Shown here: positions 47,701-59,200 of the stretch, in pieces
How the letters are laid out: each line of letters opens with the position of its first letter
Position numbering within the stretch: the stretch's first letter is position 1
Origin: Xestospongia bergquistia
Taxonomy: Eukaryota > Porifera > Demospongiae > Haplosclerida > Petrosiidae
DNA length: 64,000 nt
Direction: 5' to 3'
Assembly (NCBI GenBank): GCA_963965975.1
Contig: OZ014411.1
Span: forward strand, 26,646,249 to 26,710,248
Translations under genes and position numbers: made by a program
Notes under the pieces: generated by a model
What the model was told of the DNA's origin: nothing
Databases searched by the model: none
Seen by the model: the letters and a program-made list of their open reading frames with translations, nothing else

Positions 47701-50227
47701 TTTCATTAACTATGTAATATTATATAACTGTGGTTTGTAATCATTACATATTAATTAAACATCAAATTAGATAATGTCTATGGATCCCATACATACATGT
47801 ACAATCCCTCATGTATCAGTTACAGGATGTCATGTGTATTATGTCTTCCATAGATACAATACATCCATTGAAGTAGTTAAACCACTAGGGACATCTTGTA
47901 TAAGTAATTATACCACAGGATACATAATGGAATGTATATGTGTATTATGTCATTAATGGACACAATGTATCAATTGAAGTAGTTAAATCACTGAGGACAC
48001 TTGGTATAAGTAATTATACCACAAGATACATGATAAAATGTATATGTATATCAAGTTATCTATGAATCTATGGAAATAGCTATACCACTAGGTACATGTT
48101 GAAATAGGTTACATGAAAGATAGAAACCGCGTGTGTACCATGTCATCCATGGACAATTTGGAAGCAGCTATATCATGATGGGATGCCACATGTTTATGAA
48201 ACGTGTGTATACAATGACATGTGTAATTCATATCTAATTCATACAAGACTTGGAGTATGTTAGGTTTATATATGTAGTGTAACCACATATAAGTCTAACA
48301 TTTAAAATATACAGTTACCTCCTTAGTCATGTTATGTTTACTATTATTATAGACTATATATGTTTAACAATTTAAAATTTAGATAACATATCTATAATTA
48401 TCTTTTAGTGATGATTATTAACCCTCTCCAGTCACTGAGTAGGCAAGAGTTATAGTACTTGCCTTGTGTGTATGTGTGTCTGTTCCAAAAGCACAGACAA
48501 TATGGCAGAGGTTATCATTTCTAAATGTTACTATGTGTATATTATGTAATTTTCTACATTTTAAATGTGGGAATTTTCCTTAAAATGATTCATTCTCAAA
48601 TAATGGCAATTTGCTTACCTGGTTCTGATGTGATGTTTGTGTCCACTCCTACTTGAGGAATAATAACATATGTTAAACACTTGTTACAAATACCTTATAT
48701 CTTAGTAAAAAGAGTCTTAAGAACTGTCACAACTTTGTTGATGTCACACTCATCATTATAGGGAAACATTGCCACACCTATAGTTTTTGAAATACATCAT
48801 TATAATTATAATCAAAATGTTCTCAGTACCAATATGACAAATTAATATTTCTATAATTTAGCTACTACTGCAGTGAGGGTTCTGTACTTTAGTTCTTTTT
48901 ATTAGTCTAGAAATGACAAGTTTACAATTCCTTTTTTCCACATAATTATTAGAAAAATAAATTATTAATACAGTCCAGTTCAATCTAGTCCACTGTTAAC
49001 ATACTCTCTACATATTAGTAGTATACTATATTAACAATAAGATATAATCATATACTGAAGTATTAATACATAGTAGCTCTATAGTTATATTTTATGTAAA
49101 CATAAATAAACCAGTTAATTGTTAGTTATAATTGAACTGAATACTGTGTTAAATCTAAGATCATCTCTATAAACTCTTATATAGTCACATTGTCTCAGAT
49201 ATAGTTCAGTTAATATTATATATTAAGTAATGTACTATCATAATATATCTTGTATTAAGTATTAATGTATTGTTCTTATGTTATCAACATAACTTTATAG
49301 TCTCAGTTATGATATCACATTAGCTATATGATTAATGGATTATTGTCATGTGTGTAATATAGTAGTAATTGAGTATTAAGTAAATAACATTATCTTCTAT
49401 TATTAATTTAGAGCCAATGGACTCCTCTACATGTAGCAGCTTTTAATGGTCAATCAACTGTTATACCAGCCTTGATAAAGGCTGGTGCTGATCCAAACTC
49501 AACTGATAATGTAAGTGTTAGATAGTAATGAATACTGTTTTACTGGATTATATAATATTATATAAAACAGTTAATTAAGTAATAGATCAATATATAATTA
49601 GTTATTATAATCATGATGATTACTTTTGGTTTTACTCTAAATGCTTTGTATAAATTTGATAACTCCACCCTCTTCATGATTAAGTAATAACATGCACACT
49701 TGACTATAGTACCTTCTCTTGTATTGTGGAAAGTGTCTATTTATCTCTTTATGTTTTAAAACATCATTCATTGAACATGGCCATGTACAGGAAACAGTTT
49801 GAAATGCTCTTAAAAAGCAGCTGTCAACAGCATCTGCATTTTAGTTATGCTTTTTAAAGGTATCTTATCAAGTCAAGAGTTAGAGAAAAGGTTTCTCTGT
49901 TTGTCCCAAATTTGGAGGGTGTACTGCAACTCTTTGAACAGATAATGTTTACATATTGATTCCCATAAATAAAAATATTGTAGTATAATTTTGACCACCA
50001 CATCTGTTTGTACCAACCATAATGATGTGATAATTGTCTCAAATTATAAAGATTGTGACATTGATAATCATTAATAATCATTAATATATGATTTGTGTGC
50101 ATTAATTAGAATAATGGAAATGATGGCCTCAATAGCTTCGATGTTATCCTGCAAGGAATAAAATAAAATAAAAAATGTTTACTAATGTCGACATACTTTA
50201 ATACATACATACATATATACATATATA

Positions 50228-50275
<48 letters not shown>

Positions 50276-53200
50276 TGTGTGTATCAATGCAATATACACT
50301 ATCTACATTTCGGGTGGTTCTTGGTGTAACTTCACTCTGATGACATCATCATTAAATGACAGGTAGTGATGTCATCGTATATGATGACATCATCTAAATC
50401 CATCACCTACACCCTAAACCAAACCTTATGACACATAGTGATGTCATCATCATAGTACAAATTACATCATCATAGAAGTTACACCAAGAAGGACCCTACA
50501 TTTCACTTGTCTTTAAAAGACTTAGCTAACACATCTCTGTCTATGTCCCATTTTAAAAATTTTTCAAAACTATGTTATTGTATATTACATAATCCTAACA
50601 ACCAAAGCAATAGAAAAGTTATCATAGTTGAATGTGATTAGTTGTCAATCAGGACACAAATTACTTTAATAACAAACTTGTCATTAATACAAAAACTGAA
50701 AGAAGTGTAATCAATAAAATCTATTAATATGGACTGTGATAACTTATACAATCATTTGAATAGTCTTATTCAGTTCTAAGGTATGTCAATCAGCTTTTAA
50801 AGCAATAAATTTTAAAGATGGTGAGTCCATCAAATTAGTAACTGTATCAATGATGATATGAGAACATAACACTACTCAATAGTAGGGTTGGGGTCAATTA
50901 CATGAGAATGATTACGATTACGATAACATAGTGATTACACAAGGTGATTACAATTATGATTATAGGGAAAAAGCATGATTATGATTACAGAGCCATGATT
51001 ATGATTATGATTATGATTATGATTACAGATTATAGTCTAACAGTGACAGTATAATATAGGTATTTACATTCAGCTGCAAATATACAAGATGTAATCAGTA
51101 TAATCACATGTCCTTTCATACATCATTTCATAAATAAACATCAGCAGATGTTAACACAAGCAACATGTACTTGTTCCATGTACTACTTACAAAGGCTACT
51201 GTAATTACTGTAATCACTTGTGATTACAGCAATTACTTTGTCTGATTATAATTATGATTACTGATTACATTATTTCTGGAAAGTTGAATACGATTGAGAT
51301 TACAGCATAAAATGTAATTGATTGTAATCGATTATGATTGTAATCGGTCCCAACCCTGCTTAATAGAAAAGCCAGTGAGTCTGTCTACAATGTTAGTTCT
51401 TAAAATGGCTACTTAAAGATGACCTACTCACTTTCAAGTGTCACAGAAACTATTATAGTATTCAGTTACTAAACAGTCAGAACTATTTTAATCATTCAAT
51501 GTCGTATCCTTGAGCACACCATACTTTAATGTTGTTGAAATTTGGCCACAGGAAACATTTTGAAATGCTCTTAAAAGGCAGCATCTGCCTTTTAGTTTGC
51601 TGTTTAGAAAAATGCACTAAAACAACAACAATAATTATGAGTTTCTATTTTTATCACTACATCTACTGATATACTTCAAACAATATGATAAATAAAATGT
51701 AGTACATAACAGACTTTTTCTTACATCTTCAGTCAGTTTCTTTGAAATCAGATGATATCTTTACATAGTAGATAACTTTCTCCACAAGGTACTGAGTCAT
51801 ATGATAAACTGTAAATGTTATCTACCTGTTATCACTCATTTATAATCCTCACTGTTGATGCAGTGTTGACAAAGCTATGGTACTATATAAGAGAAGATCA
51901 TCTCTAAAGCAGTACATGCCCTTAAAACTTGTTAAATAAAGGATAAAGATATAGGTACATGGGGATATCATAAATGGGTATGCGTCTGAATGTCATTTTT
52001 ACACAGCTAAAGAGATAGTGACTAAGGAGGGACTAGGTGAGAGAGTAGTAAACGATCTGACCAGAAAGCTAGCAGGCAATAATTACAAGAACTATCACAT
52101 TTACTGTGATATTTTTTACAAGCTTCTCACTCTTTCAATCCCTGTTAAAAGATGGTATTTATGCGCCTGTTAGATCCCACAGGAAAGGATTTCCTGAGAG
52201 TTTAAATATAATGTTGCTAGAGGCTTAGATGTTGTAACCTAGCTGAGGTATCACAACTATATATAAAAAGATAACCAACAATGAACTACAGACTATGAAC
52301 AAAATACAACAATGACAATTGAGCAAACAGACACACTATGTTGTATGGGTTCACACCACAAAATACATATTAATAAGGTCCAAAGTTCATCACATTCCTC
52401 CCCAACACTAAGGGGGCATAAAAATCAACGGGTCTGGAGTTCTGACAAGAACGATGTAACAGTTGAGCTTTCTGCTGTGATGCCGAGGTTGATGGTGCTG
52501 ATAACACTTCAGGTTGATTAACAATAGGATCTGTAAGAAAACTAGAAAATAGTCAATCATCATAGTTATCAGGTTACTAACTATCTTGTTGACTGTCAGA
52601 GTCATGATGATACCTCAAATGATTGATTTGATGGCAGAAGATATTACCCGATGGGTCTTGAACTTGATACAACAATGGTCCTGTCACCTTAGTAACACCA
52701 TACATGAATTAATACAGAATACAGATCTGTAGATCCAATGATATGTTTCAACATTTCAATTGTAATATTGTTATCTCAACTGTTCATAACAAATAATTGC
52801 AGATATCTACATACCCTTTGTATACAGACCATTCAGCATACTAACATATGTTGTTTCAGTATAACACTCTGCATAATACAAAAAAATTCTGCATTTCACA
52901 GAATAAAGCTTAACACTAACCTGCATATTACTAATTGACAATAATCATAATATTAATTAATGTCAAAAACACTTCAATATTAGAAGAGTAAAGAGTCATC
53001 AACATCAGAAGAGATATTTGAGTCCTCATAACGTTAGCTCCTACATCAGGAATAATATTTCCATTATTAGGGATATTACTTATATCATGGATATCCACAT
53101 TGTCATTTAAAGATATAGGTGTCTGAATGTCTTTCAAAAATGGCTTGGGACAATAGCTTGGAGGTGGGTGTTTAGAGGGTGAGGCTACAAGCCTTTCCTT

Positions 53201-56200
53201 TGATTTTATCCAAGGTGATTGCTTCTTTTGTTGGTGCCTTTCATCAAGCTTTCTCATAAATTTTGTTAAAGCTATAATATAGAATGTATCAATAATCATT
53301 AAGTATGTTATTTACCTTCACTTCTCCAGGGTAATGGATGAAGTGCTATAGCTCCATCTCTGTCGTTTTCATCTGTCATGAAGTCAGCTGTCATTTTCTC
53401 CCAAACTGACTTTTCCTTTTTCTCTACATATTTTTGCCTTGTATCAAATTTCAAAATTAAAAATATTGACTACCAACACCAGTTACATTGCTTACTTGAT
53501 GACGTCTACTACACTTTAATCTTTTTTTTCTTATTCTCATTTACCACCTCCAAAGTTCTTCCAATGGCAGTACTCTCACGATCACTATGTTTACTTGACT
53601 CAAAATGATGATGAATAGCACCTATAATGTGAACTATTGGTAACTCTTGTATTGCTGGTGAATTTACTTACGATGGATCAGATGATCTTTATATTGAAAT
53701 GATGAAAGTTCTGCTTTAATAGCATCAAAAATTGCTCTGTTTGTTTTGCTGTCAGCCCTATGGAAAGAAGCATAAACCATGCACACATAAATGAGGACAA
53801 ATGCTTACCATTCTGAAAAATTAAATGATTCATCAAGAGACGCATATCATGATTTCACCCTTTGCTGTATAACAAAGTATATTAAATATAACACTTGTGC
53901 TTTAAACTTTAAATATTTATAACAGCAGGTTAGATGTAAGTGCTTTTATACATACAATTACTTTATGTTCATACCAATAATTCTATGAGGATTTTTTTGG
54001 ATACCTTTTCTGCTCCACTTGAGGTACTCATGTTACTTCCAATGTCATCAATAATATTTTCAATTGAAGAAAGTTTATCTCCTAACAACTTTATTGGAAT
54101 GTTTTGGTCTTCTTGATATTTAGTGATCTTGGTGAGCTGCATTTCCCAACCAAAAATCTTCATTAGTATCTTTTCTAAAAGTTGATCCTGTTGAGTAGTG
54201 TTTTCAGCTGTTTTGGTAGATCTAGAGCTAGATAGAAGACAGAATAATTGCTTGTGGATCTGATAGAACTCTAAATACTTTTGTCCAGATCTTTTTCTTG
54301 ATGGTGTACTGCCAGTAACTGCTTCTACAACTATAGAAAAAGAGAAATCGTCCTGACACGCTGTCAATTATTTTCACGCCTACTAATCATTTTGCCACTA
54401 ATCACACCTTCTAACCAACTAATCAGAGACATTGGACTCAACAAATAATAAATCTTTTTTTCACATTTAACAATAAAATCATCTTTGCTACTACATTCAT
54501 CTAATGACAAATGTTCTGTTGAAGATGTTCCTTTTGTCATTCTTCAGGTGTTTTTTCTGTAAATGCCTTTTTTATGCTCCTTTTACTTTCTTCTTTTATG
54601 TTCAGGTGTGAGATCCCATCTTTATAAAGATAAAATAATATACAATATATCTAAATTGGAACAAAGTTATGATTACAGCTAAATTACATGTCAAGAAATG
54701 TAATTAATTCCTCAGCTTTACACTGACTAATCCCATACACTTCTATTTGAAATAGGTATATGCTATCACTCATGTACAGAAAGTATATGGATGATATGTC
54801 AGTGATAAAGTCATGAGTCATAACCTATATAATTACATGAATATACACTAACTAACATAGTTGTACATTATCACTCAGAAGGTACATGAGTATACATCAA
54901 TTATAATTATACATCAGTCATGAGTCATCACCCATATAATTATATGAATATACACTAACTAACATAGTCTAATGTCATCATCCATATAATTACATGGATG
55001 TACACAAACTAATATAGTCGTACATCATCACTCAGATGAGTATACTTCAGCATGAGCTAGCAAAATAAGTCTACTACATAATTGGACATCTTTAATGGAT
55101 ACCAGTTAAACCAAAACAGACAATATTGATACAATAAAGAAACAAACATGTACATTTCCTTTTAGGGCTATCATTTACAGATCAAAATGATAACTATATT
55201 TACCTTGTGGTTTGTGACCTGCAATCTGTGCACTTCTAATCACATAAATCTTCAATTTCACTTTTGATAACGCCAAAAGAATCAGCGCACAGTGTGTTGT
55301 AGAATATTGTACAACAATTCTATATTCAAATCTGCATAATGTTAGCTTACAAAGATATCGTTTATTATGCGGAGTCTGTATTTTGCTAAGTCTGTATATC
55401 GGACTGCATATGACTCATATCATGACTTTGCATAACATAGAATACAGCAATAGTTTGTGTAGTGACAGTCATGGGGATCCATTTAAGTTTTCCCCTAAAT
55501 CCATAAGCATACAGTCTATCTCCAACTTTAAATGTGCAAGCTCTGTCAAACAGTTTAATCATCTTGTCTTGGTTCTGAGACATCTTTTTAACAATATCAG
55601 GGTGAATTAGATCAAATCAAGTACAAACTTTCCTTCCCATCATCAGTTCAGAAGGTGATATCCATGTACTTGTCTGAGGCATGATTTGATAGTTGGAGAG
55701 AAAGGTAGCAATCCTATCTTGTATACTACCCTCTAACTTACTAATTCCCTGTTTAAAAGTTTGAACTGGACGCTCAGCCAACCCCATTGGAAGATGGGGT
55801 GGGTACAGTGAAGTGAGGGTATGTTTGATTCCATTCTGGTCCATAAAACATTTGAATTCCTGGCTAGTAAAACCAGGGCCATCAGAGACAATTTGATCTG
55901 GGATTCCGTGTACAGCAAAGATTTCTTTTAGTTTCTTAATAGTTGTTCCAGATGATGTAGAATTAACAATATGAGCCTCTATCCATTTTGAACGAGCACC
56001 AATTAGAATGAAGTATGTGTTTCCAAGATGAGGTCCAGCATGATCAATATGTAGTCTTGACCAGGGTCTATGTGGCCATTCCCACGGATGAAGTGGAGCC
56101 TTTGAAGGTGATGTATGTATGGTTATTTTGACTTTTACTACAGTTTCAGACTTGACATTCTATGTCTGAATCTAACCCTGGCCACCAGATGTAGCATCTT

Positions 56201-59200
56201 GGTAGGCTCTTCATTTTACTCGTACTTGGGTGAGCTTCATGGAGCTGATTAAGTAAAATACTCCTCCCTGCAGGAGGTATGATTACTTGAGATCCTCAGA
56301 GTACACATTTATCCAGAACAATTAATTCTTGTTGACGATTGAAGTATGGTGCTAATTCTAAATTTAGAAGTGGTTGACGTCCAGCCTTGTTCATCAAGTT
56401 TACAGACCCAAGATAATAGTGGATCCCTATCTGTCCAAACTTTGCTGCATAAAAAAGTGCAAAGAAAACCCAAAACAGGGAAATGGTTACTGTGATATGT
56501 TCAGGGACAATAACCTTATACAATAAGTACATGGGTGGTGTTGATTGTAATGATCAACTCCATCAGTGCTATCACATTGTCTAAAATCACACAAACAATA
56601 TTTTTACTTGATGTGATTTTCTTCAATTTTGCTGTTACTGTACCAGGAAGCAAAGAAGTAGAAAGTCAACATCTCTTTCAACTAAAACGTTCAGGCCAGA
56701 TCATTTTCCTATGATGGGATATGGTAAACAATATCGTTATTATTATTATTATTGTTCACAATACAAACACATTTGTAAAGACACAAAATGGTATTATGAA
56801 GATTGTAATGTATATCTATGTGATAATGGCAAGACTGAAGACTGTTTTTATCCACCGTAATCTCTGTGCCATCTTGTAGTGCTAAAAAAACTTTATAACT
56901 TTCATTAAAAGACAACCTACACCAATCATTTAATATGAACTATAATAATGACAATGACAACTTATAGTACAATCAATGTTCAGTATTACAATATCAGTAC
57001 ATACATGCGCATAAAATGTATTATAACAAGCTTTTAATGTAAACACTTATTTCTTATAGCAGGACATTATTATGAATGAAAAGGCACTCTAAACAAAGGT
57101 TAAACACATCTCACATACAAACATAATTATGAATTAAATATTTTATATCTTGCTCACCAGTTATGAAGGGTTGATATACAGTCCAAATCTTCCCAAAAAA
57201 ATTCTTCTTCCCTTTGGACACCAATTTACAGTAATTTTAGAGTCAAAACTAGTCAAACAGCTCACAAAACACTCAAGAGAACGGCACATTTAGTCCTCAA
57301 AGAAATTCGTCCTCGCGTAATCACGCCCACGTATTAATATCCCATAATTATAAAGAACTCTTTGATCACTTTATTTATAGTATATACGTATTAATGTCTT
57401 TTTGTTAGTTATTTCTAATGGGCATTATCAATAAAGTCTGTATTTAATAATATTTCACTGATCATAGAACATTAGGTTTAGTGTTATTGGTTTAATTTAA
57501 CCAGGTTTATGCTTTTATATAGTATACAGGAGTAATTGATGCTTGAAGTTAGGGTCCAATATAATGATACATTGAAGTATTACAAAAACCCACTTAATTC
57601 AAATACATTGATTGATATGGTCAATTATCAATTAAAACATGAAAAGTCTTTTATTAGGATTTTGATCATTTTATACTTTTTTATAAATATTGATTAATAT
57701 TACATTGAGTATAATTATCACTGGATACCTTGTGTACCCTTGACACACCCTGGATCAGTCCTTAGTGATAGTAATCTCTCAGTATAGGTTTTGTAACAAG
57801 ATGGAGATCTCTATGGTATTTATAAACTGAGGCTGATATCACAAGGTTTATAAATGCTATAGAAACCTCAAATTTGTTATAATTATAACTAACTGACTTC
57901 TGTTAAGTATCAACAGTATCATAGTAACTTGTTTATATAGCAATGCTAATACTATAAAAGATCTTACTGTATGAGACATAATAGAACAATCTAATAAGAC
58001 AACTGGTAATTGAAAGCAAAGTTTAATGATTTGTGAATCTCAAGTAAATTTCTGTGACCCACTTTTTACTGTCACCACCATAAGATAGAATTTGAAAGTA
58101 GAGTTATGTGGTTTGGTGAACTTAGTAACCACTTGGGACCATTTTCTATATGACCTTTGGAATAACCAAACATGTTTTATGTATTTTTAGTATTGGTTTG
58201 GTGTTAAAGTTTTCTAAAAGGTTTAATACCACTAACAAGGCTTTCCAAGTTATGAAGTCTGTATTTATCATGTAAAAATATTTTCATAGAGAGACCCTCA
58301 GACATTTTTGATTGTGTCAAGATCTGAGCTATAGCTAACAGGGAGAGTTTCCACAATACAACACCTTGTACTTGTAAATAATTCTTTCATTTGTACAAGC
58401 AAGATTTGTTTGTCTTACTTGGCAGTATATAACAGAATATTCCATGATTGACGAGTTTGTCTCATATTTTGAGAGATCATAGTTAGTAGGGAATTTCCCT
58501 ATAGATGGATGTTTACAACACAGATAGATGGTCCAAGAACAAACAATCATATTGAAGGATGGCATAGTTGTCTTAAGTGTGTTGTTAAGAAAGTACATCC
58601 TAACATTTACAATGTTTTGAGGTATTCTAAAAGGAACACGCTGCAACTGAATTCTCATTACTTCAATGTTAGTAGGAGTGCCTCCACCTTGTTGTACGAA
58701 AAGGTCAATTCTTTGAGACTGTAAAGTTAATAAACTAAAAGAAAGGTTTACCAATAACAGTATATGTTTGGCTGAATATGTTACAGACATGTCCATTCGT
58801 ACGGATCTTTGACTTAAACTTTACATATTATTATTATAATACTTACTAATGTACTATATATAATTATCGACTATTACTGTAAATAGGTAATTTCATTGTT
58901 AATATTAGTTTGGAGAGCATCAAATAGAATAAGCTAATAGTAGGTGAAAACATACAAATTATGCTTTTAGTAGGTATAAATGGAGTAAGCAACCCTTCTA
59001 AGCAAGCTTTTACAGTTTAATTTTTGATTTATTAATTAATAAATTCAAAAATTACATGTATATCACAGATAAAGTGTTGTCATCACTTCAATCTATCTGA
59101 TATTTTATCTGTTTTCATCAATTAAAGTTACCAAAATATTGAGTCAGTTAGTAGTATTAGCAATCAAAGCCTGTAAGATTGACCATACCCTTATGAATAA

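Noticed and set aside
52408..52605. Minus ORF also seen at 2967-3278
   Set aside because: It overlaps the LTR and polypurine tract of the gypsy relic; a hydrophobic, low-complexity translation without a family match.
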